Shown here: positions 21,546 through 32,200 of the stretch, piece after piece
Layout of the letters: each line of letters starts with the position of its first letter
How positions within the stretch are numbered: the first letter of the stretch is position 1
NCBI GenBank assembly: GCA_024760905.1
Contig: CM045729.1
Coordinates: forward strand, 60,287,080-60,351,079
From: Plotosus lineatus
Lineage: Eukaryota; Chordata; Actinopteri; Siluriformes; Plotosidae
Length of the DNA: 64,000 nucleotides
Direction: 5' to 3'
Translations under genes and position numbers: made by a program
Notes under the pieces: generated by a model
Seen by the model: the letters and a program-made list of their open reading frames with translations, nothing else
What the model was told of the DNA's origin: nothing
Database searches by the model: none

Positions 21546-22824
21546 GTGTGTGTGTGTCTGATGTACAGGTAGGGGCATCACTGATCACTTCTTGTTAGCT
21601 GCACGCCAGATTGCTTCTGTTCTTCTGTTGCTTCTGTTCTTCAGCTTTAAAGACAATGACCACCCAGGAGACTATAGTTCCACATTGAGTCACATTCTAT
21701 ATAGAGATCTAAAGACCTTTTGTAGATGTTTTGCATCAAGTTATTCCCAAATGGACCTTCATGGCTATGTGGCATCTTTGAAGAGAACTCACAGCCAGTT
21801 ATTTCAGGTTTCCTATGGGACCAGGCCAGATATCCAATACAGTCTATTGTCTTTCTACAGACAGTTTCAGAAGCATTGTGAACATATGAGCTGTGAGTAA
21901 GTTGAGCCAAATGACTTCAGAAAGCTGAAAACTACAGAAGCTATCCTGCAACACTGACAGCTTTTTTCCACTATTCTTACTGTGTTACCAAACTGCAACT
22001 CAGAGAAATATATGCATCCTCTCCGCAATTTAATGTCAATGTCAATGTCTGCCATAATACCAAATTAAAACAACTAGACAAGTACAACACAGGGGCCATT
22101 ATATATGCGTTATAAATATGAAATCATTGTTTAGGCATCATTTAGATGCATGGGGTTTTTTGTTCTCGATGATTATGCATATTCATGTGAATTCGTCCCA
22201 CCATGACCCATTATTTAATTAATAAATAAATGTATAATTCATAAACATTTTTCTTTTTGCAGTTTTATGTCTATTAAAACCTCAGTGGTACAAAGATAAA
22301 TGAGCGTATTGTTAGAGTTACATATATCAGTAGAAAACACATTTTAAAATATTATTTCTATATTATTCAAGAAATTAGTTGCTCAGTCACTTTACACACA
22401 CTGGACTCACTGAGGGGAATTTGTATGGGTGAGAAATAAATTACTAATTATCCCACTTGGTTGAGTCAGCAAAGGCACCAAAGATAGTGAATGACACACA
22501 GCTATATTAAAACTCTCTTCTCGCATAAATATTAATCACATTGAGGTTTCAAAGCTCTATGGGTAAAATGACATTTGGACACACAAGTGTATAAATGTAC
22601 TCACAGAATGAAAAAAACCAAACATATTGTGACCTTAGTCTTATAATCCAATCTAGGTTAAGAATGAATGGAGAATTGAAAACTTTATTATAGTAAGGTC
22701 ACGGTATGTTTAAAATCTGAAGTATTTTTAAATGTTCTACTGTAGTAAATTTGTTATTAGGAAGAGTGTTTCTTTATCATTGCACCGCTAATTCATTACA
22801 TGCTTGCTTGAGACAATGGAAATC
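21546..22824. other. Intergenic, nothing recognised
   Basis: No convincing gene. The open frame at 21592-21900 (102 codons) lacks a known domain. Confidence 0.5.
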
Positions 22825-23122
22825 ATTCATTCATTCATTAAAACTCTCAAATCTATATGGGAAGGCTGGAGCTGATCTCAGATGACTCTACTGCCAAGCT
22901 ATGGGGCCGGACATGCACACAACTATTCATGTTCACACCTAGGAGCAATTTGGAAGACAATTAACATAATGTGCATGTCTTTTCTCTGTGGCGGGAAACC
23001 AGAGTGAGTATCTGGAGAAAATGTACACAAGCATGGGGACAACATGCAAACTCCACACTGAAATACCCTTGCTGAGCCCAGGACTCGAACCCAGGACCCT
23101 GTTGCTGTGATATGGACATGCT
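22825..23122 (-). repeat. S3 SINE
   Basis: The minus-strand head is at the right ('ggactcgaacccaggaccct' in reverse); the middle has 'gggacaacatgcaaactcc'. The tail ends in a cattcattcattcatt run at the left. Confidence 0.7.
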
Positions 23123-23420
23123 AACAGTAGTAATCAATTAAATGTCAATACAGTCCATACAAAAGAAGTAGCTATGACAAATTAGCTATGATAAAGTCAT
23201 ATTTTAAGAAATTGGTAAGTGGATATAATTTTTTTTTTTTAATTTGTTTTGTAGTAAAATTCTTTCTGTGCTAATTTTTGGCTTAGATTATTAAAATAGT
23301 GCTATTATTGGTAATATACAGTTTTGTTACTTTACATATGTGGTAATATGTATATTTGTATTTCAGAAAAGTAGCTGTTACTTCTAAATGCTTTGCTCCT
23401 CCAATGTGCCTACCAAGCAC

Positions 23421-23752
23421 TTCTTCTTCTTCCTTTCCTTTCAGCTTTTCCCCGTCCTCGGGAGTCACTATAGCGAATCATCTGATTTGCACGTTTGGTT
23501 TGGCAGAGGTTTTTACGTCGGATGCCTTCCTGTCACAACCCTTTTTAGCAAGGGACAGAAACACGCTGACGGCTTTGCAGCTACTCTTTACGAAAGTCAG
23601 CAATGGTTCTTTTACATGAACCTCTCACCATAGACAGTGAGAGACATGGCCCGCCTTTGATAACCCAGTTAGCTGCACTGGAGGGACAGTGACAACCCTG
23701 TGGAGACTGGAACCCCTAACCTTAGGATCAGCGATCCTGCGCCTTAACCACC
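23421..23752 (-). repeat. S1 SINE (RTE tail), head end eroded
   Basis: The left end 'cttcttcttcctttcctttc' is the 3' terminus. The body runs to 'aggatcagcgatcctgcgcc' at the right, where the last 20 or so bp of the head are lost. Confidence 0.85.
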
Positions 23753-23980
23753 TTTAATGACTGTGAACTTTCCCACCTAAAACGATTTGTACAATTTTCA
23801 CACTGTTTGTTGGATACATGTAACTTAATGTTGTATTATATAAAGATGCCTTGTCAGGCTGTTAATTTGTGGATAACTTTAAACTTAAAGCAGGGTTGTT
23901 TCTAAGTGAGATACCTGAAATTCTTTATGGCCTTTCTTACCTACATAGCTAATTTTAAAAATAATAATAAAACAAAGCAT
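23753..23980. other. Spacer, nothing recognised
   Basis: Short spacer between two S1 SINEs; no feature. Confidence 0.5.
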
Positions 23981-23996
23981 AGGATTACATTATTCA

Positions 23997-24280
23997 GGGG
24001 CAGTGGTGGTCTAGTGGATAGGGTGCAGGATCGCTGATCCTAAGGTTGGGGGGTTTGAGTCCCCACAGGGTTGTCACTGTACCCCCAGTGCGGCTAACTG
24101 GGTTATCAAAGGCTGGCCATGTCGTCAGCGTGTTTCTGTCCCTTTCTAAAAGGGTTGTGACAGGAAGGGTATCCGACATAAAAAAACCTATGCCAAATCA
24201 AACGTGCGAATCAGATGATTCGTTGTGGTGACTCCTGAGAAATTGGGAAAAAAGATGAAAGGAAGAAGGAAAGAAAAAAT
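23997..24280 (+). repeat. S1 SINE (RTE tail) with internal body deletion
   Basis: The head is complete. The body jumps from 'ggctggccatgtc' straight to 'gtcagcgtgtttctgtccc', losing about 60 bp. Flanks aggattacattattc (23981-23995) and aggactacattattc (24281-24295) form the target duplication. Confidence 0.88.
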
Positions 24281-24431
24281 AGGACTACATTATTCCCTAC
24301 TAATTCAGGAATGTGTGGCTAAGAGTCAGCACAAAAATTAGAAGCAGGAATCGTAAGTAATGATGACATCATTTAAATCATTTTTAAGTTACTTGTTATG
24401 GTCAGGAAAAATGCAGGGTGCAGATGAAGGA

Positions 24432-24731
24432 AGTCTGTTGGGTTTTTACACCCAAGCATCATGACTCATCAGGCTGGTGCTTATCCCCGAATTCCATAGC
24501 ATGAAGCAACCAGGAGTTCAACTCCCCCCTGGATGGGACGCTAGTCCATCGCAGGTTACCTTCTCAGTATATTTTTACTGGTATCCATTTATACTGCTGG
24601 CTGAACAGAGGCACACTTGTGGTTGAGACCTTGCCCAGGGGTCTCAGCACAGTGAGGGTCTCAGCGGGATTCGAACTCACAACCTCCCAATCATGGGCAC
24701 CACACCCTAACCACTATGCCACTGGCCTCAC
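24432..24731 (-). repeat. S2 SINE
   Basis: A full-length reverse copy, from 'tctgttgggtttttacacc' (3' end) to 'ctaaccactatgccactggc' (head). Confidence 0.85.
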
Positions 24732-25257
24732 ATATAGATGGAAGGAAAAAAGGGTTTTATTGAAAACACCACAGGCAAACAAACTAAAACTGTAGAGAAA
24801 TGGCATTGTCAAAGCAGAAAGAAGATTGATGCAATCATTAACACTTCAGATCATTCCAGATAACAGGCAGCATAGACAAACAAAAAAGTTCAATCATGAG
24901 AAATCATGGCTACATAACTGTGACTATGAATAACACAGATGATGCTTCCTATTGAGTTCATCTTCCAAGTTTTTATTCACTGAAAAGGTACGTGTAGCTA
25001 TTCGGTTAACCAGCACAGCACTCAGGGATAAATCAGTTTATGACATCATTTGTATTGCTACTAGTTTTTATGCTGACTGATAATGACGCACTGAATCAGT
25101 ACATAATAATCGTCTACACACATCAAAAGCACATCATGACACTAGTGCCTCGTTGATGTTGAATTTCTTTCCATATATTCAAGTTTCACTGATTAAATAT
25201 ATACAGTATACATACCGACATGGATGATTAGTGTATATGTGTGTATGTGTCTGAGTG

Positions 25258-25308
<51 letters not shown>

Positions 25309-25799
25309 TTTCCCATAGCTTATATACATTAGTTTCAGAGACATATGCAAGTCATTAAATTTGTACACAGTTGGTCTGTCAGGCTTTTATCATAAACTGT
25401 CCTATTTCACAACGAATGGTTCCACGCTCCATTTCTGTGCATTTTCAAATATGCAAATGGACTTTCATTCAGCAGTGTGATGGAGTGTGTGGCAGCAAGA
25501 AGAGAAACAGTAGAGAACTGGGTCCTTGATGATTAAGTTGCCCATCTTTCCTCAAGCAATTCTGTCTTTAGCAACATCATCCTACTCATGATTTCTCAGC
25601 TCTACCCAAAGACAACAAAAGCCTGATGCGTTTATTTACCGCTGAGGTGTGTTTTAGTCACTACAGGCATGATCCCTACAGCTGTGTGGTGATACAAAAT
25701 TGCAGTAATCTATGTAAAAATCATAATTAAGACTCTTCATTCACTGTATATAATGATTTGGAACACCTGAACCAAGTGTCAGCTGACTGAGGGAGATGC
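24732..25799. other. Intergenic with (GT)n run
   Basis: No gene or repeat family seen apart from a GT microsatellite at 25261-25307. Confidence 0.55.
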
Positions 25800-25936
25800 T
25801 TCACTCCGGCACACACACAGAGCAAGACTGCCATTCATACCTCTGGGCAAATTTGAATAGTCAGGTGGCCCAATGTGACTGTGCAAAGAAACCCACACAT
25901 ACAGGGGGAGAACATGCAAATTCCACAAAGAAAAAC
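25800..25936 (-). repeat. S3 SINE fragment
   Basis: The middle part of an S3 copy ('gggagaacatgcaaattcc', 'caatgtgactgtgcaaag'). It is interrupted on its right by an S1 insertion. Confidence 0.55.
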
Positions 25937-25949
25937 CTGAGTATTTTTT

Positions 25950-26280
25950 CAGTTCATTTTCTGTAACCGCTTCATCCTAATTAGGGTCGCGGGGAGGCTG
26001 GTGCCCATCCCAGCCAACTCAGGGCGAGGGCAGAGTACACCCTGGACAGCTCTCCAGGCCATCAACACGCTGACGGATTTGCAGCCTACTCTTGTTGAAA
26101 GTCAGCAATGGATCTTTTACATGCCTCACACCATAGACAGTGAGAGACATGGCCAGCCTTAGATAACCCAGTTAGCTGCACTGGGGGGGGGGGGCAACCT
26201 TGTGGAGAGTGGGACTCGAACCCCTAACCTTTGGATCAGCAAGCAAGCCAGCACCTTATACCACTAGACCACCACTGCCT
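25950..26280 (-). repeat. S1 SINE (L2 tail), full length with TSD
   Basis: Target duplication ctgagtatttttt at 25937-25949 and 26281-26293. The 3' end at the left is 'cagttcattttctgtaaccg'; the head at the right is 'ccactagaccaccactgcc'. It contains a G9 run near 26183. Confidence 0.9.
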
Positions 26281-26293
26281 CTGAGTATTTTTT

Positions 26294-26670
26294 TTTTTCT
26301 TTCAAATGATTATAACACATTTAATATAAATGTATGCATATGAAAACAATCTAATAACTGTTCCTTGAGACATAATATAACAAACATTAAACTGGCCAAA
26401 AAAGTCTTAGAATTGATGTCATTATTTATAATAAATTCTTGTGGTCAAGACTGTACTGTAATGATGCGTGCTTGATGGTAATTTATCATCTTAGAGGCAA
26501 GAGCTAAGGGCAGATCGCAAGCTAATGACGTGGATGACAAGAAATGATGATAATTCATAGACCAGCATAGTGAATAAAAACCCGACATGAAGGTAAGGTG
26601 TCATGTAGCGCCAGTTCAGTAAATTGCACATGTGTCATTGCTATTACTTAATTTATTGCAATACATTAGG
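26294..26670. other. Intergenic, nothing recognised
   Basis: No supported feature. Confidence 0.5.
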
Positions 26671-26674
26671 TCTG

Positions 26675-26955
26675 GGGCAGTGGTGGCCTGGTGGTAGGGT
26701 ACTGGCTTACTGATTTGAAGGTCAGGGGTTCAGGCCCCACTATCACTGATTTGTCATTGCTGTGTCAGACTATCTGGGTTATCAGAGGCCAGTTATGTCC
26801 TTCCCTGTTTATAATGAAATATAGTGTTTCCGCCCTGTAATGGTTTTGCGAGCTGTTCAGGGTGTACTATGCCCTCGCCCAGAGTCGGCTGAGATGGGCA
26901 CCAGAATCCCCACGACTCTAATTAGGATTAAGTGAATCAAAAATGAACAATGAAA
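26675..26955 (+). repeat. S1 SINE (L2 tail), diverged head variant
   Basis: The head reads 'gcagtggtggcctggtggta' with 'ggtcaggggttcaggcccc'. This is a head variant also seen at 39923 and 44429, all with the L2-like tail. The body has a deletion before the tail. Confidence 0.85.
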
Positions 26956-27292
26956 GTTGTTTTCTCTTGTCTCTAATTTTACTGTAGCTCTGAAAATAAT
27001 TCATAAACATTTCTTTTTCAGAAGTAAAAAAAAAAATTGATACATATTTTGAAACGAAATATTTTTGCTGTTGTTTCTACTTCATATGTTGTTTGTTTTA
27101 TGACATCTACCACAGTCATTGCAGATAATGAGTTATTTTCTGACAGAGACATGGTCTTCTCCTGTATTTTCTATACAAGTCTGCTCTCTTCTACCATGCG
27201 GCTTGCTTTGTCGTTGCATACTTGACATTGTATTTGCATATACATCATTTAACTAGGAGTTAAAGAAATCTGCTTGGGGCCATAAAACAATT

Positions 27293-27386
27293 ATTTAGGG
27301 TATATTCTTGGGTATATTATTTAGGGTATATTTTTGGGTATATTATTTAGGGTATATTCTTGGGTATATTATTTAGGGTATATTCT
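27293..27386. repeat. 26-bp minisatellite, about 3.6 copies
   Basis: The unit atttagggtatattcttggg plus tatatt repeats at 27293, 27319, 27345 and 27371 with one C/T difference. Near-identity points to a recent expansion. It abuts the S1 SINE at 27400. Confidence 0.9.
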
Positions 27387-27399
27387 AGTTCTCTATCAG

Positions 27400-27742
27400 G
27401 GGCAGTGGTGGTCTCATGGATAGGGCGCAGGATCACTGATCTTAAGGTTGGGGGTTCGAGTCCCCACAAGGTTGTCACTGTCCCCCCAGTGCAGCTAACT
27501 GGGTTATCAAATGCCAGCCATGTCTTTCACTGTCTATGGTGAGAGGTATGTAAAAGAACCATTGCTGACTTTCATAAAGAGTAGGATGCAAAGCTGTCAG
27601 TGTGTTTCTGTCCCTTGCTAAAGGGTGGTGACAGGAAGGGTATCTGACGTAAAAACCTATGCCAAATGAAATGTGCGAATCAGCTGATTCACTGTGGCGA
27701 CTCCCGAGAGACGGGAAAAAGCCGAAAGGAAGAAAGACAGAA
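27400..27742 (+). repeat. S1 SINE (RTE tail), full length
   Basis: Duplication attctagttctctatcag (27382-27399) versus attctatttctccatcag (27743-27760), two mismatches. The head has 'ggttcgagtcccc'; the tail ends 'gggaaaaagccgaaaggaag'. Confidence 0.9.
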
Positions 27743-27760
27743 ATTCTATTTCTCCATCAG

Positions 27761-28227
27761 TTGGGAAAGTTACGAATCATCTCTGTAGGTTAAAGTGCAG
27801 GTAATGATTTCCTTCAGTTGCATGATATCATAAAAGAAGTTCATCAAGTGCATTTGATTTTTGTCTGTTGCTTATAAAACCTACAGGAAGGCTCTGCCTT
27901 TATTGACTGCGTTATCATTTCGAAATTTCCAAAAACTCCATTTGTGTCAGTTGTTTTTCTATCAATACCTCTAGTGTGATCACCTATTTACTGTCCAAAA
28001 ACATTCAAATACGCAGAAACACTAAATTGAATATATGTCTGTGTATATAGTGATGGATGGATACATTCACCAGGACAAAGTAATTACTGAAGATTAAAAT
28101 TTTAAAGAATGAGAAAACTTCTTCAAGCAAATTGGCATGCATAACATTAAATATTTATTACAGAAGTTACACTAATTCCTGTAGAATAATCCATGCAATT
28201 TAAATAATATCTACCAGCATTGAACTG

Positions 28228-28267
<40 letters not shown>

Positions 28268-30073
28268 ACACACACTTGCTTCATTCCTGAGAACTGTGGT
28301 CTCTGCTGCCTCTATTATCCTGTATGGTCAAGGTCAACAGTCAAAGTCACCTCCAATCATCCCCCTGTGACACTCTAACATTCCATTATATGCTTCAGGA
28401 CTTGGCCTCAGTGCAGGTCATTTGTCACATTCAACAAATAACCTACAATTATTTTAAAAGTTTATTGAGGTGCCATGCATCACTGGCCACCAGCAGCCGA
28501 CAAAGGAACCTTTAGAAAAGGCCACAGTAGGACAATCATCTGAAATTCCTGTCTCCCCCTTTGAATAGTATCCTATGATAAAAAAAAAGAAAGTCATTAC
28601 CAAGCATGATGTAAGAAGACTTCAGACAGGGTTTTATTCAAGCATAAGTTTTGCACTAAACAATTAATACCCCAACATGTAAACAGTCTAACTCTTAAAA
28701 TGTGTAATGATGTGATCCAGCCAGCTCATGAATTGCAGAGTTGAATGTCGTAAAAGCTGTACATCATTAAATATTAAAAAATTATATTAAACATGAGCAC
28801 AACTTCAGTTTCCAGAACATATTAGGACACATCTGTAACTGAAAATACACTGGAGATAATGGCAGAACGTCGAATAACAAGACAAATTAAATATCCGTGT
28901 TTTTGCATCAGCACATTCAGAACAATCTACAGCCATAGGTTATAGTTGTTACGTTGAAATTAGCAAGTTGTATCTCCTATTACTACAATATCCCATACAA
29001 GCATGCTTTCAAAACGTCTGATTCTTTAAGTTTAAATATCAAGCAAGGATGTGTGAAGAAATCCAACCTTACCTTGTTTTGATACCAATATATTTATTTA
29101 AAATTCTTTGTGAGATCAATTGGCCACAACCCACGAGCAGTGGCTGGAGACATCAAAGTCCAGATGAAAGGCTAATTCTTTATCATCTGGCAGTTACAAG
29201 AAAGAGACGGATGCACACAGTGCTCCACTATCAGTCAGGTGATTATCTCTCAAAGGCACTGCTGTCACAGGCTCCTCAAACAAGCCGGCAGATTACTATG
29301 ACATGCAATTAAGACCTCAGCAAGCACTGTTGTACACACAGTTCGATGCAGTAAGCAAACCAGATGAATCCATAGTGGCAGGACATTTTTCTTGCTATGG
29401 ATTTCGCAATAATACATAGGGGTTTTTTGCATTCTGAAAAAAAGTGTTTTGAAAATGGTACAGAGTGTGATGCTATTCTGATGCACTGAACAAAAAAAAT
29501 GGAATTTCTATTTCAGCTACACAATTTGCTGCCTCTTACGTACTGTAGATCAGGCCAGATGACCATAAGATATCAAGCTCAGAAGATACTAAATATATTA
29601 ATAGGATTTATTATTATTATTATTATTGTTGTTAATAATAATAATAATAATAATAATAGTATGAAGTTGGTGTATTTATCATATCACTTTAACCATATGA
29701 TTTGAATTTGTTATATTAATTATGGAGGTGATCCTGAATGCTTCAGTTCTGTGACATGCAGCACCTCCATCTCCTCAATTTATATGGATTTATTTATAGG
29801 CATATCATTCACTGCAGCCTTTCAAAAAATCTAGCATCATGTTAATGCGTTGCTTCTGACCACAATATTTTTGACCTCCACACTGTAAGCTGTGAGTCAG
29901 TATAATGACCTCCTGTGGGATTTGTGGATCTGTTCAGAATGCTTGGCTGTTTTCTGTAATATGAGTTTGTCATTCCATGTGTGATGCTAAAACTTCAACA
30001 TATTGCTGCACACCATCCAACCTTTCCATAATCCTTTCAGCTATACTACAGTGTTCCAGAGACACATTTATGT
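27761..30073. other. Intergenic, microsatellites only
   Basis: It contains (CA)n at 28229-28275 and a (TTA)n-GTTGTT-(AAT)n tract at 29608-29658 that could fold into a hairpin. No coding exon with conserved motifs was found. Small open frames near 28324, 29049 and 29499 have no recognisable domain. Confidence 0.55.
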
Positions 30074-30090
30074 AAAGAGACACAGGTGTG

Positions 30091-30435
30091 TCTTCTTTTC
30101 CTTTCAGGTTTTTCCCTTTTTCAGGGGTCGCCACAGCGAATCATCTGATTTGCATGTTTGATTTGGCATAGGTTTTACGTCGGATGCCCTTCCTGACACA
30201 ACCCTTTAGCAAGGGACAGAAACACGCTGACGGCTATGCAGCTACTCTTTACAAAAGTTAGCAATGGTTCTTTTACATGAACGTCTCACCATAGACAGTG
30301 AGAGACAGGGCCGGCCTTTGATAACCCAGTTAGCTGAACTTGGGGAAACATTGACAACCCTGTGGAGAGTGGGAGTCGAAGCCCCAACCTTAGGATCAGC
30401 GATCCAGCACCTTTTACCACCAGGCCACCACTGCC
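30091..30435 (-). repeat. S1 SINE (RTE tail), full length
   Basis: Duplication aaagagacacaggtgtg (30074-30090) versus aaagagacataaatgtg (30436-30452). The left end 'tcttcttttcctttcagg' is the RTE-type terminus; the right end is the head 'taccaccaggccaccactgc'. Confidence 0.88.
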
Positions 30436-30452
30436 AAAGAGACATAAATGTG

Positions 30453-30774
30453 TAATCTTGTTTATTTAGTTCGAGCATGGACATGTTCTTCTGTCTATTT
30501 TTTCCCCAAATCTGTTGCATTTTTTTTAAACTTTAGTTTAGTTAAATAGAAATGTTAACAAGCGAAACAGAAATCAAGGAAAAGAAGATCTACTAATTTG
30601 AACATAAAGCAACAGCTCTGTCAGTACAGTATTTAGTTAATCAGTACAATGCGATGTGTATCCCTTTCTGCCCTTCCATTGGATCCTTCCAGCGGTGCCG
30701 AGAGGGGGGACTTGCTGCTTGGGTAACAGCCTGTCCTGCATACTTCCGACCCGGGCTCTGCACACTGGAGAGTA
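30453..30774. other. Intergenic, GC-rich patch at right
   Basis: Positions 30656-30772 are richer in GC than their surroundings. The match ends at the transposon boundary and may resume at 31964, so an older unidentified repeat was probably split. No gene seen. Confidence 0.4.
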
Positions 30775-31961
30775 CAGTAGGCCCTTGACATTCGCGGGGT
30801 TCGGTTACGGGCCTTCCCGCGAATGGATCATCTGTGAGTTCTGTACCCGGAAGTAAAACCCCATGTATGACGCCACATGCGCGAATGAACAGCTGGAAGT
30901 AAAATACTATGTATCTATTACAGATAAAATATGCTTCTTAAACACATTCTATTACTCATTATTACAGTATTAATGTAGTAAAATGTAGTAATGATTAAGA
31001 AAAACTTTTCAATTTTTACTGTTATATTTATTGATGCTAAAATATAAACATTATACAGCATACGCATAAAACACTTTTCAGTGCATTCTGTTTATAAACA
31101 TACAGCACTGTAGTTTTCAAAAATGCCCACTAGAGGAACGTACTGTATTGCATTAGGCATGACATGACGGAATTCAGCTATTAACTGCTTTAAGTCCGAG
31201 CGGCTCAGCCACGCCCCTCCAGCCAGAGCCGAAGTACAAAACAGAGTTTTAGAGTAAGAGGCGTTACAAACCAAAGAAGCGGTGAAGTTGATGTGAGTTA
31301 AATCTCTGGCGCAGAGGTGAGCGTGCTTTTGTTTATTGGGAGTAAATGAGAATAGTGAATTCAGGTGTGTGTGCTCCGAGCAGCTCAGCCACGCCCCTCA
31401 GGAAGTAAACAGTGAGAGGCACAGCGCCAAAATCAAAGTCCTTCAAAACACAGACCATAACAAAAAGGACATAAAAGAACAAGAAATGTAATAAATTGGA
31501 TAAACAAAACACAATAAAAAACATGCTACACCACAGTAAATAAAATATAACACACAAACATTTTAAACATTACCTTAGGTCATGGACTAGAATAATAATT
31601 AAAAAAGACTAATAGTGGAGTGTTTTACAACAGTTCAGTTATTCCTCTTCAGGAAACTGTCGTTTCTTCCAGAGAAAGTCTTATTTCTTTAGAGGAGACA
31701 TCCAACCTCATTACCTTTTTTTCTGGTGCTGAAGCAGGCGTTTGAGCGACATCATAGAACTTAACTGGTAATTAAAACGCACGAAAAAAGGCTCATTGCC
31801 AACTTGTGCGCGAATGAGGAAAAAGGGGTGTTATATCACCTCAACCTATCAGCAGGAAGGATGACAGCCATTAGCTGAATTTGAATCACGTGCAAGCTGC
31901 TCTGCAGTCCGTGAATACTCAAACCGTGACTGAAAAACTGCGAATAGTCAAGGGCCTACTG
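30775..31961. mobile_element. Tigger-like non-autonomous DNA transposon
   Basis: The left end is 'cagtaggcccttgacattcg'; the right end is its complement ('gaatagtcaagggcctactg'). TA flanks both ends (30773-30774, 31962-31963). TA targets and CAGT...ACTG ends fit the pogo/Tigger branch of Tc1-mariner. The 1187-bp interior holds no transposase. A motif 'gctcagccacgcccctc' occurs twice (about 31202 and 31382). Confidence 0.85.
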
Positions 31962-32021
31962 TATCACCAGCTGGGATACCAGCCAGAGTGCAGCTCCATA
32001 GTCCTTCGAGACTGAAGGAGG

Positions 32022-32072
32022 CCTCCTCCTCCTCCTCCTACGACTACTACTACTACTACTACTACTACTACA
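32022..32072. repeat. (CCT)n(ACT)n microsatellite
   Basis: About six CCT units followed by about ten CTA units. Confidence 0.9.
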
Positions 32073-32200
32073 ATGCTATGGATATAATAATGTTTTTAAA
32101 TTATCCATCCGATACTGAGACGTGCTCTCAGAAACCATTAAACATTTTTGCAGTGTGGGTGTGTGTTTTGTGGGGGGGGGGTGCTTATAGATAGTCCAAT

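Noticed and set aside
21592..21900. 102-codon open frame
   Set aside because: No domain, no splice signals that extend it, no family resemblance; hydrophobic start alone is not enough.
27293..27386. Short regular repeats that might suggest a CRISPR array
   Set aside because: The units are directly tandem with no spacers, in a vertebrate genome; it is a minisatellite.
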